Of a stretch of 42,841 nucleotides of DNA, positions 8,853 to 17,399 are shown piece after piece. Positions within the stretch are counted from its first letter, which is position 1. Each line of letters opens with the position of its first letter. The position numbers were made by a program, and so were the translations under genes. This DNA comes from an uncultured Muribaculaceae bacterium (lineage in GTDB: Bacteria > Bacteroidota > Bacteroidia > Bacteroidales > Muribaculaceae), in NCBI GenBank assembly GCA_910585285.1, contig CAJUDL010000029.1, positions 1 through 42,841 on the forward strand, in the 5' to 3' direction. The notes under the pieces are model-generated. The model was not told the origin of the DNA. It did not search any database and was given only the letters and a program-made list of their open reading frames with translations.

Positions 8853-8935
8853 AATTACGTTGTTAAACTAATTTCAGAATGTTTTAATTTCATAGTCTAC
8901 TGCTGATGTGATAAGATCCCGTCAGTTTAGACTTA

Positions 8936-10363
8936 TTAGAATTCATCAATGCACTCTTTCCCATCAAGCCACGCTATCATATTGAGCACCAAGAAATTCC
9001 AATTCATGAATCCCGGATTCAACACCGGTTCTCCCGAAAACGGATCGTAATATTCATGCAGTTTCCCGAACTTTTCAAAATCACGACCCAGCAAGACAAC
9101 TGTTTTTTCTGCCAACTCCCTGGCATCGTCAACATATCCGTAATTAACCAAGCCTCTCCATACAAACCAATTGGCACATATCCATATGGGTCCCTGCCAG
9201 CTGGACGGATTTCCTGACGGGCGCACATTGAACATCTTTTCCTGCGGAGATAATGTGAAGACTCCCCATGGTGAATTAAACAAATCTGTGTTTCTATAAT
9301 TGCGCGTTACCATCTCCTTCGCATGTTCATCACTTGTCATCCCTGCCCACATGGGCAGAAAACCGCTCCAGACGCTGAACCTCTGCAAAAGACAATCGTA
9401 ACTTCTCGGAGAACCCTGATGTAAAATAAAACCTGATGTTTCCGGTTTGGATACCGGCAGCAAATTTAAATCACAGCTATAATAAAAACCATCCCGCGGA
9501 TCCCAACAATGCTTCTCTATGCAACCTTTCAACTCATCGGCATCATTATCATAAGAAATCGCTGCCTTTTCCAACTTCAACTGACGACATATGTACGCCA
9601 TTGCTTTCAGCTCCTTATACATCATTACATTAAGGAATATGGACGCAGAGCTGTTACGCGGACGATAGAAAGTCGAGGGATCATTATCCACACCTATCAT
9701 GGTATCATCGTTCCAATAGAGCAGACCAGTGTTTTTATCTCGCTTATACTGCATATAGTGGTTTATAAAGAATGATAATTTCAACAAATCATTACGAATC
9801 CACTCTGCTTCGCCGTTCATTTTCTTTACTATAAACGCTACATGCTGAGCCAGACAGGGTTTATGTATGTTCTGTTCATAGACATTACACCCTTGAAGAA
9901 GCTCCCCTCGAGAAGGAGAGTCCGGAGTGATGGTTATGGGCACAAAACCCTCCGCGCCGCAATATTCAAGCCAATTTGATATACAGCCTTTCTCGTATTC
10001 TATACATTTAAGCTTATCCTTATCGTTTCCACATTCACTTAAAATTTGATTCAATGCAATGTCTGTCAGCCATGAATCCCAATCCCATAGACTCTCCAGA
10101 TATGATGCGCTTCCGGGAACAATATAAGGATATTTTAGCCTGCCGCGGGATTCTCGATACATATCATTTTTTATTTTCAGTATATTATCCCTACATATTT
10201 TCTTGTATTTCTCAACATCCCTATTCTTAAATTCCTTTGTTACATTCTTTTCATCATTAATAGGTGCATCAGCAGATACTGCAGCCTCAGAAAATAGTGT
10301 GAAGAAAGGATACCCGGAAATAACCACCCCAAATATTAAACCCGTTAATATTCTATGCTTCAT
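8936..10363 (-). CDS. GH63/MGH1-like (alpha/alpha)6 glycosidase
   Basis: A 475-residue exported enzyme of the GH63/mannosylglycerate-hydrolase-like group (clan GH-G). An N-terminal hydrophobic segment (MKHRILTGLIFGVVISG onwards, to about residue 32) is a signal peptide. Family features are SLWDWDSWLTDIALNQ near the start of the barrel, NDDTMIGVDNDPS (a likely catalytic aspartate), WQGPIWICANWFVWRG, and LHEYYDPFSGEP, where the glutamate is the probable catalytic base. The frame is open 46 codons upstream of the chosen start, but that part lies inside the GH37 gene; the start at 10363 follows the GH37 stop by 8 nt and gives the signal peptide. The gene looks more AT-rich than its neighbours. 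The linkage it cuts is unknown; related enzymes act on alpha-glucosides, alpha-mannosides or mannosylglycerate. Confidence 0.72.
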   Translation of the reverse strand: MKHRILTGLIFGVVISGYPFFTLFSEAAVSADAPINDEKNVTKEFKNRDVEKYKKICRDNILKIKNDMYRESRGRLKYPYIVPGSASYLESLWDWDSWLTDIALNQILSECGNDKDKLKCIEYEKGCISNWLEYCGAEGFVPITITPDSPSRGELLQGCNVYEQNIHKPCLAQHVAFIVKKMNGEAEWIRNDLLKLSFFINHYMQYKRDKNTGLLYWNDDTMIGVDNDPSTFYRPRNSSASIFLNVMMYKELKAMAYICRQLKLEKAAISYDNDADELKGCIEKHCWDPRDGFYYSCDLNLLPVSKPETSGFILHQGSPRSYDCLLQRFSVWSGFLPMWAGMTSDEHAKEMVTRNYRNTDLFNSPWGVFTLSPQEKMFNVRPSGNPSSWQGPIWICANWFVWRGLVNYGYVDDARELAEKTVVLLGRDFEKFGKLHEYYDPFSGEPVLNPGFMNWNFLVLNMIAWLDGKECIDEF

Positions 10364-10371
10364 ATTCTTTA

Positions 10372-11643
10372 TTATTTCATTATATTCAAAAATTTGAACG
10401 CATGTTGGAACACACCGGCTGTCCACCCCATGAATTCGCCGGGCATCGGATACTCGTTCTTTACATTCACCGAACCTTCGGCGACATTGTATTTTTCCCA
10501 TAATTGCCCCGTAGCATTGTAAATGTCCACAATGCTGTCCACATATTTCTTTGCGATACGTTTCGCATCATCCTCGCGACCGATACGATCAAGAGCCATA
10601 TAGGCGGCATATTGACATGCCGACCATCCATTCGGAGCATCCCACTGGTATATCCCCTTCGCTTTAGTCGGATCACAGGTATACATGCCGTGCGGAGCCT
10701 CCAGACAACGCAACAGCACTTCGGATCCATTAGTTGATATTCCAAGCCATATCGGCCACCATGAGGCGGCACTGACAACCGGACTCATGCGTGAATTCAC
10801 ATAATCATAGTCATACATCACTCCGGTTGTCTGGTCGGTCATCAGTTCTCTCATCAGCTTCAGACGTTTGTTGGCGCGTTTCTCCCATTTCTTCTTATCG
10901 TTGCCGTAACGTTGCATAAATGATTCATAGGCATAGAGCAGCGAATTCAAGTCTACCGGACAGTAATCCATGCACTGGCGCTCGAAACGTGGATTAAAAT
11001 CCCATCCGCTTTCTGCCTCTGCAAGGAGATGAGCACCTTTTTTTTGTCTCTCCTCTGACGACATAGCAACCGAAGAATTTTCTCCTACCCGATGCGCCAA
11101 TCCGTTATAAAAATCAACAAGTTCCTCACTGGTGGCTGAATGTCCATAGCTGTTGAGACCACATGGGGTGATGCGTTCTTTCATCCAGAAATCATATTCA
11201 CGCTCTACAGCTGGGAGCGTCTGTCGTAGAAAATCGCTGTCTCCAGTTGCCTTATAATAGTCTTCCAGCATCAAGGCAAGGTAAGGAGGCTGGCTTCTAT
11301 TAAGCAAATCACGGTGAGTCGCATTTGGCATATATCCAAAACGCGATACCATGGCGGCTATATCCACGATATTATTGCGCGCCTGCTGGAAATCCCCATC
11401 AATAAGCAGCCCAAGATTGGTAAAATACGTATCCCAGTAAAACATATTCTGGAATCCATTGCGGATGCAGGGCACGCTATAGGGAAAAGGCAATCCTATG
11501 TTGCCGAGTGTGTCACTGGGGGTTGTGCGCACGGTTTTGGAAATCGTCAGCTTGATGTGGGAGCTGAGTTCCGACGCGTCAATTGCAGAGACCTGCAAGG
11601 GAAACAGCATCAACGCGGTTGACACGATATGAATCAGTTTCAT
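10372..11643 (-). CDS. GH37 trehalase-like glycosidase with altered signature
   Basis: A 423-residue inverting (alpha/alpha)6 glycosidase. Residues 1-20 are a signal peptide (ending QVSA), so the enzyme is periplasmic. Trehalase landmarks are FYWDTYFTNLGLL, ESGWDFNPRF with the catalytic acid (Asp215), QWDAPNGWSACQ (signature 2) and LWEKYNV with the base (Glu383). However, signature 1 (PGGRFRE in classical trehalases) reads RNGFQN here, so the conserved arginine and glutamate are missing. The protein is also about 100 residues shorter than E. coli TreA. The substrate may therefore not be trehalose. The start overlaps the sigma factor stop in an ATGA, indicating translational coupling. Confidence 0.8.
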   Translation of the reverse strand: MKLIHIVSTALMLFPLQVSAIDASELSSHIKLTISKTVRTTPSDTLGNIGLPFPYSVPCIRNGFQNMFYWDTYFTNLGLLIDGDFQQARNNIVDIAAMVSRFGYMPNATHRDLLNRSQPPYLALMLEDYYKATGDSDFLRQTLPAVEREYDFWMKERITPCGLNSYGHSATSEELVDFYNGLAHRVGENSSVAMSSEERQKKGAHLLAEAESGWDFNPRFERQCMDYCPVDLNSLLYAYESFMQRYGNDKKKWEKRANKRLKLMRELMTDQTTGVMYDYDYVNSRMSPVVSAASWWPIWLGISTNGSEVLLRCLEAPHGMYTCDPTKAKGIYQWDAPNGWSACQYAAYMALDRIGREDDAKRIAKKYVDSIVDIYNATGQLWEKYNVAEGSVNVKNEYPMPGEFMGWTAGVFQHAFKFLNIMK

Positions 11644-12221
11644 AAATACATCAGAATCATTAGTTTTAACAATTTTCTTAATTTGGTCAGAGAGCGATAC
11701 AGAAGATTCATTGAGCTTTGTGGATTAATATCCAGTATATCCGAAATCTCTTTATGAGACAGGTCCCGCACATAATGAAGATATAGTGCCATACGCTGAT
11801 TGGCGTTAAGCTCCTTAAGAACCATCATCAGACGTTTGCGTTCGTTAACTTCCTCATCGGAGATACCTTCACTTTCGAATTGCAGGAATTCTTCAAGATC
11901 CACAAACTGCGGATTCAAATCTTCCAGACTTATCTTTTGTTCGTGATTACGCATGAAATCAAACAACTGATTACGCAGTGATATCAGTAGATACGAACGC
12001 AAAAGCCGGGTTGACCCGAGAATGGAAGGATGACACAACAGCCTTAAAAACATATCCTGTATGCAGTCTCTTACCACCTCGGCATCATCGCAATATTTAA
12101 GTCCGAAATTGAGCATAAGAGGGTAATACCTGCTGTAAATAGCCTGCATTGCCTCCTTATCACCTTGTGATGCAAGTTTGCACAGTATTTCGTCGGATGA
12201 GTCCAATATCAAAGGTATCAA
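11640..12221 (-). CDS. ECF RNA polymerase sigma factor inside the PUL
   Basis: A 193-residue sigma-70 family protein of the ECF type. Region 2 spans about residues 25-90 (YSRYYPLMLNFGLKYC, VRDCIQDMFLRLL, then SYLLISLRNQLFDFMR), and region 4 about 130-185 with NQRMALYLHYVRDLSHKEIS and the recognition helix. No extra domains are present. It is most likely controlled by the FecR anti-sigma factor encoded at 27335-28399, the only one seen in the window. Normally these genes are adjacent with sigma first; here sigma follows the rhamnosidase gene by 19 nt and overlaps the GH37 gene by 4 nt. If it transcribes this locus, its position would create positive feedback. Confidence 0.92.
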   Translation of the reverse strand: MIPLILDSSDEILCKLASQGDKEAMQAIYSRYYPLMLNFGLKYCDDAEVVRDCIQDMFLRLLCHPSILGSTRLLRSYLLISLRNQLFDFMRNHEQKISLEDLNPQFVDLEEFLQFESEGISDEEVNERKRLMMVLKELNANQRMALYLHYVRDLSHKEISDILDINPQSSMNLLYRSLTKLRKLLKLMILMYL

Positions 12222-12240
12222 ATTTAAAGCGGTTCTATTA

Positions 12241-14901
12241 TCAGAGTGAGGATGTGAGTTTATATGTGCCTGAACCGTATTGTTTTGTCACATATGAGCC
12301 GGAGGAGGCGGGCAGACACACCTCTGCCGTTGTGTTTGGTGGGATTGTGAATGTCCATTCAAGTTTTCCTCCGGCAATACGCCATGAGCTTGCGATCCTT
12401 CCGTAAACACTTTCATATGTAGCTGACGCGTGGCTCATTCCATCTGGTATTACCGGACATAGGCGGATTTTTCCAAAACCTTTCTCCATCGGATTTATTC
12501 CGGCGAGCATACGATATTCCCAGATGAGGAGGTCGCCGAGAAGCATCACATGATTGCCGGAATTCATGTCAGGCGCAGCGGTGTTGCCGTTCCATAATTC
12601 CCAGATGGTCGTGGCTCCCTGCTCCACCATATATCCCCACGACGGATAAGTGCGGTTGGAGGCTATCGTATAAGCCAGATCCGCATGACCGTTTTCAGTC
12701 AGTCCTCGCATCAGATGCTGTATGCCTATGACTCCGACACACACGTGGCTATCATATTCTTTCTTTATCTTGTCAGCGATGTTCCCTACAACCCTTGCGC
12801 GTTCTTCAACGGGAGTCATCCCGAATCTCAGCGCAATCAGGTTGCCAGTCACTGTATTGTTGCCGTAAAAACCTCCCTTCTGATTGAAGAATTTGCGGTT
12901 GAAAGCACAGCGCACAGAATCCGCTTCGATTGCATATTGCTCCTTGTCTTCAGAGTGACCTGCGATCTCGGCGAATCGTTGCATGAGGTTAAGCGCATAA
13001 AAGAGATGTGATGTAGCGAGAATAGGTTTAGGAGTTATGCGTGCGGAATCAGATGAATGAATAAGCTCAAGAGATTCCGGAGGAAGACACCAGTCTCCAT
13101 ATTCATCACGCTCTATTACCCAGTCTTTCATATACCGGTTCTTCATACGCTCTATCCATGCTTTCATCGAAGCGTAATGATCTTTTATAGGCCTATTGTC
13201 ACCATATTGCGACTCAAGCATATCCGCTGTGGTAAGATACGCCAGAGGCCATGTCATGTTATCGGAATATACGTCCCAGTAGTCAGGGCATATATCCGGT
13301 ATGCCACCCCCTTTTCTTTGACACGATTCTATGTCGTCAAGCCATTTGCGGTACAAGCCGTAATTACCAAACGGAAAAGCTTCTCCATACATCCCGGTAG
13401 TGCGGTCTCCCAGCCAGGGCAAACGTTCATCACGCTGTGGACAATCCGTCGGAAAACCTCGGTAATTACTGCGTATGCCTCGGATCGCATTATCATAAAC
13501 CATGTTCATGACGGAATCGGAACAGCTGAAAGTTCCGGTCTGTGGCATGTCGTCATAAATTACCCAACCTATGAACTCGTTGGGAGACGGAGGATATGAA
13601 AGCCCTGTTATCTCAGCATACCGGAAGCCATGATATGTGAATGTCGGATGCCATATTTCCTCTCCTGTGGCACCGCATATATAAATATCACAAGGTTTGG
13701 CTGTGCGTAGATTGGTGATATAAAGGGATCCGTCCGGATTTAAGGTTTCTGCAAAACGGACTTTTATACTATCGCCTCTCTGCTGCATGCCACGAATCTT
13801 GATATTCAGCGTGCCTACCATGTTCTCCCCCATGTCTATGACGTAAGTTCCGGGATGTATCTCGGTCACGCTTTTCGCAAGCACGCCTTCCTTTACGGCA
13901 ATACCGGGATTCAGTTGATATTTCAGTCTGCCTCCGGGACCACCTGTAAGATTGGCTTTGGTCCAATGACTTTCATCAAAACCATTGCAGTTCCAGCCGT
14001 CCATAGCCATACGTCTGTCGTAGATTTCACCATCATACTCACTATTGGCGCGGATTGGTCCTTGGTTTGTCACGCTCCATGTCGAATCCGAGACTACAGT
14101 CTGTCTGTGACCATCAGCATATTCGATCTCCAGACGCGCAAACAACCTCGGAAATCCGAACCATCTCACACTTGGCATTCTCTCAGGACAGAACCGTCCA
14201 TTGCCAAGCACAACACCGAGTGTATTGGGTCTGCCGCTACGGATATCGGAGGTGACATCATGGGCATTGTAGAGCACAAGTTTGTCATATCGTGTCGGAG
14301 CTTGAAGCATTACATTCTCAGAAACTTTATGTCCGTTTAGCCAAGGCTCATACATGCCGAGACCTGCTATATAAAGCACGGCATGACGTATCTGAGAGGC
14401 ATCCGTGATAAATTCCTTTCTCAAATATCTTGCAGGGATGGCCTGGGTTATGTCATCGCCATGCATCTCTCCGCCGATCCATTCTGCTCCCCATTCTGAT
14501 TCGCCACCATAAATACCTGTTTGCCAGTATGAAGGAATACTCCACGCTGATGAGCCACTTTCGGAAACTGTCTGCACTTTCCACCAATAACGCGTCATCG
14601 GTTGTAGTTCCGAGCCTTCGAAAGGGACTAACAGCGACTGTCGGGACTTCACTGTCCCCGAATCCCATACATCCCCTTTGTCTGCCGCAAGTTTCTCGGC
14701 AGAGGATGATACAAGTATTCTATAGCTCTTCTGCATCACGTTCTTTTCATCGGTCGAGAGTTTCCAACTGAATCGTGGTGTTTTCTCTTCAAGACCTAAT
14801 GGAGCCTCCATCATCTCTACAGTCAGTGCTTCCGGCCTAACATATGCATTCGCTGCCGTGACTACCAACGCCATAAGGATATTTACCAGTTGTCGTCTCA
14901 T
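12241..14901 (-). CDS. GH78 alpha-L-rhamnosidase
   Basis: An 886-residue inverting rhamnosidase that releases terminal alpha-L-rhamnose. Residues 1-19 form a signal peptide (MRRQLVNILMALVVTAANA), so it is periplasmic. The order is an N-terminal fibronectin-III-like beta domain (about 20-130), a rhamnosidase N domain with the carbohydrate-binding motif YRKEF-like RYLRKEF and NGRFCPERMP, the (alpha/alpha)6 barrel and a C-terminal beta domain. The general acid lies in DCPQRDERLPW (Glu492) and the base in ATTIWELWNG (Glu768). A GTG eight codons upstream is in frame, but the ATG at 14901 gives a clean signal peptide. The gene follows the DUF4965 gene closely. GH78 enzymes occur in PULs for rhamnogalacturonans, arabinogalactan proteins and bacterial glycans. 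Confidence 0.93.
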   Translation of the reverse strand: MRRQLVNILMALVVTAANAYVRPEALTVEMMEAPLGLEEKTPRFSWKLSTDEKNVMQKSYRILVSSSAEKLAADKGDVWDSGTVKSRQSLLVPFEGSELQPMTRYWWKVQTVSESGSSAWSIPSYWQTGIYGGESEWGAEWIGGEMHGDDITQAIPARYLRKEFITDASQIRHAVLYIAGLGMYEPWLNGHKVSENVMLQAPTRYDKLVLYNAHDVTSDIRSGRPNTLGVVLGNGRFCPERMPSVRWFGFPRLFARLEIEYADGHRQTVVSDSTWSVTNQGPIRANSEYDGEIYDRRMAMDGWNCNGFDESHWTKANLTGGPGGRLKYQLNPGIAVKEGVLAKSVTEIHPGTYVIDMGENMVGTLNIKIRGMQQRGDSIKVRFAETLNPDGSLYITNLRTAKPCDIYICGATGEEIWHPTFTYHGFRYAEITGLSYPPSPNEFIGWVIYDDMPQTGTFSCSDSVMNMVYDNAIRGIRSNYRGFPTDCPQRDERLPWLGDRTTGMYGEAFPFGNYGLYRKWLDDIESCQRKGGGIPDICPDYWDVYSDNMTWPLAYLTTADMLESQYGDNRPIKDHYASMKAWIERMKNRYMKDWVIERDEYGDWCLPPESLELIHSSDSARITPKPILATSHLFYALNLMQRFAEIAGHSEDKEQYAIEADSVRCAFNRKFFNQKGGFYGNNTVTGNLIALRFGMTPVEERARVVGNIADKIKKEYDSHVCVGVIGIQHLMRGLTENGHADLAYTIASNRTYPSWGYMVEQGATTIWELWNGNTAAPDMNSGNHVMLLGDLLIWEYRMLAGINPMEKGFGKIRLCPVIPDGMSHASATYESVYGRIASSWRIAGGKLEWTFTIPPNTTAEVCLPASSGSYVTKQYGSGTYKLTSSL

Positions 14902-14927
14902 ATTTTGTTTTTTAAAGATACCCACTT

Positions 14928-17399
14928 TTATTTCATTTTATTTAGACCGTTTTTAGAAACTGCCCGTAATGTATCATAATAAAGCTTCATAAAATAACCG
15001 CCTACAACCGAACGAGCCCGAAATGCCTTGTCTGTAGCGTGCTCGGTATAATGTTTTGCTTTCGGACGGTCAGTCCAATACCAGTCGGTCATTGGTATTC
15101 TGTCTTCGGTCTCGCTGATGAATTTATGCAGAGGACTAATGATTTTGAGAAATTCCTCGTGTGTCGAAGCCATCGTGGCAACCCATATCAGCCAGTCTGA
15201 CTTCGTGTATGCCTCCCGACTGTCGAGGGGCACACCATATCTATTCAGTTTTGAAAGATACCATTGCGTCTCCTTCTCGTAGACCTTTTCCGGAAAGAGA
15301 TCGAAACCGAGCACTTTGTCCCATACAAGATTATACTTGAGCGACCATGTGCCGGGACAGTCGAACGCAAGACGAAATTTTTCTCCGTCATCGGCAAGAG
15401 CCACCCAGCGTCGGGCAAGAGCCCGAGCTCGCGTCATCCACAGTTTACCTGCTTCATAGTCACCTGTCAGAGTTGAAAGATACCCAAATGATGCCATTCC
15501 GAGGATAGCTTTCGCCGAGAGGTTCACATTATGCGCGAGATGACCGGCGAAATCATCAGTGCACAACTGGTTTTCCGGATCAAAACCATTCTGTTGAAGA
15601 TATTCCGCCCACTGTTTCAATACCGGCATATGAGGCTTTGCATAATCTGGATTGCCCTCACGTTGCGCTATCGCGGCACAAAGAATAAGCATATTGCCGC
15701 TTTCCTCCACAGGCATGTCTCCGCCATAGTTCTGACCATTGGCATGAGGATAGCGACCTACGTCATGGGCAGCAAAGGGTTTATTCCAGTCCGGACCCTC
15801 ACAATATTCAAATACAGGATTCATCATCCCCTTCAACAGTTCCGGATTATACATCAGGAAAAGCGGTGCCGACGGATACGTGAGATCCACTGTGCCTACC
15901 GAACCGTTGCTGAAGTTTTCTTTGGAAAGATACAGCAGCTTTCCTTCAGGCGATTGAAGAAGCTTATGCGCATGGACACTCTGCCTGTACGCAAGAGCAA
16001 CAAGATCTGCATACTCCTTCCCACCAGATTTTTCAGCGTCAGTCATCATTTTGGAGTCAAAATCACGGCAACGCCGTCTCAGCTCGGGAAGTTCGGCGGC
16101 TGCCTTACCTAACTGCGAGAGTATCGTTGTATCCCCATTACGATTCCAATAGGGACGCAGTCGCTTGCCGAAATATATCATCGAATATATGTCGTCATAC
16201 CCGAGGAGCATATAACCCTCGCCTTTTTTTACCTTACCTAATGTTCCGCTATACCCTACGGAATATTTGTCCGCATGTACAGAGGCATCTTTCTCCGGAC
16301 CTCCAAGATAAAAATACCCCCAGTCTATCCGCAGGTCATCACCCCATTTTTCAAGCACAGGCTGCGCTTTTGTCCCGATTTTACCGAAAACGAGTCCATC
16401 TGAGCCTACAACCTCAGCATCCATCTCTTCTCCACCGAGATTGCATGCCCATTCCTGAGCGGCATCGAGACTGATGGAGACATCATGCTTCTTGCCGTCA
16501 ATGCTCTCCATACTATATAGGAGATAACCTACCGGTCGCGAAATAAGCTCAAGATTATCGGGTAAAAGCGGGGCAAGAAATTCAAGATGCAGAACCATCG
16601 GTCCGCATTCCATTTCATAACGTGTGGAAAGAGGAGTGAGGGAAACGCTTCTTTGTTTAGCTGCCTTGATGCTGACTTCCGGCATATATTCCACAATAAC
16701 ACCGATGTCAAGCGTACCGTAATTTCCTGCCTTATGCGAAGCATGCGCGGCTACTATATTAGATTTGTAAAGTGCGGATGCGGGAAGAAGAATCTTCTTG
16801 TGCAAAGCACCTGAACCGGAGGAAGAACTCTCAGCCACCTTCTTACCGTTGACATAAATTTCAGCGTCATCGAAATATGTCACATCGAGCCATACTTTCG
16901 CTGATTCAGGAAGTGTATTCAGTTCAAACTCGCGGCGAAGCCACACGTCTCCCTCTACCTCCGTTCCGGCATCTGGAACCCATGTGTCGTGCCGTTTTAT
17001 AACTGTGCTGAACGGAGCGTTTCCGGTTTTCCAGGATGAGTCATCAAATCCGACAGTCTGCCAGTCGATTCCCGGATCAGTCGTCGAATAGCGGCAACTC
17101 CAGGACTGCTGCTCCGAATGCGGGGCTATGACTTCCATTCTGCCTCTTTCCATGCCTAAGAACCTGTAGGGAATTCCATCAACTGTCAAGATTCCCGTCA
17201 TCGGCATTTCATGTCCAGTCCAATGCACGGGATTTGCAGCGTTCAACGTATCCGTTGCCATCCATACGCTGGTATAAGGATCAATCGATACAAGCGGCCA
17301 TGCCGGCGCAGATGTCACCGAGGCCTCCAAAGACACCGATGCCAATCCGGCTATCACGATAATTCCCCAAATTGTCATTTGTCTCTTCATCCCTGTCAT
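14928..17399 (-). CDS. Glutaminase A-like protein (DUF4964-DUF5127-DUF4965-DUF1793) with inserted jelly-roll domain
   Basis: An 823-residue exported protein of the glutaminase-A-like group. A signal peptide ends near residue 26 (VSLEA). A DUF4964-like segment follows (PLVSIDPYTSVWMATDTL and HWTGHEMPMTGILTVDG). From about 95 to 235 there is a beta-galactosidase-type jelly roll (GFDDSSWKTGNAPF, VWLRREFEL, FDDAEIYVNGKKV), probably carbohydrate-binding. The rest matches DUF5127/DUF4965 (AYRQSVHAHKLL, NFSNGSVGTVDLTYPSAPLFL) and a helical DUF1793 domain (DDFAGHLAHNVNLSAKAILG). The fungal relative GtaA was described as a glutaminase, but in Bacteroidetes PULs this family more probably acts on glycans; that is inference. 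Its start overlaps the preceding stop in an ATGA. A second start three codons on is possible. Confidence 0.75.
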   Translation of the reverse strand: MTGMKRQMTIWGIIVIAGLASVSLEASVTSAPAWPLVSIDPYTSVWMATDTLNAANPVHWTGHEMPMTGILTVDGIPYRFLGMERGRMEVIAPHSEQQSWSCRYSTTDPGIDWQTVGFDDSSWKTGNAPFSTVIKRHDTWVPDAGTEVEGDVWLRREFELNTLPESAKVWLDVTYFDDAEIYVNGKKVAESSSSGSGALHKKILLPASALYKSNIVAAHASHKAGNYGTLDIGVIVEYMPEVSIKAAKQRSVSLTPLSTRYEMECGPMVLHLEFLAPLLPDNLELISRPVGYLLYSMESIDGKKHDVSISLDAAQEWACNLGGEEMDAEVVGSDGLVFGKIGTKAQPVLEKWGDDLRIDWGYFYLGGPEKDASVHADKYSVGYSGTLGKVKKGEGYMLLGYDDIYSMIYFGKRLRPYWNRNGDTTILSQLGKAAAELPELRRRCRDFDSKMMTDAEKSGGKEYADLVALAYRQSVHAHKLLQSPEGKLLYLSKENFSNGSVGTVDLTYPSAPLFLMYNPELLKGMMNPVFEYCEGPDWNKPFAAHDVGRYPHANGQNYGGDMPVEESGNMLILCAAIAQREGNPDYAKPHMPVLKQWAEYLQQNGFDPENQLCTDDFAGHLAHNVNLSAKAILGMASFGYLSTLTGDYEAGKLWMTRARALARRWVALADDGEKFRLAFDCPGTWSLKYNLVWDKVLGFDLFPEKVYEKETQWYLSKLNRYGVPLDSREAYTKSDWLIWVATMASTHEEFLKIISPLHKFISETEDRIPMTDWYWTDRPKAKHYTEHATDKAFRARSVVGGYFMKLYYDTLRAVSKNGLNKMK

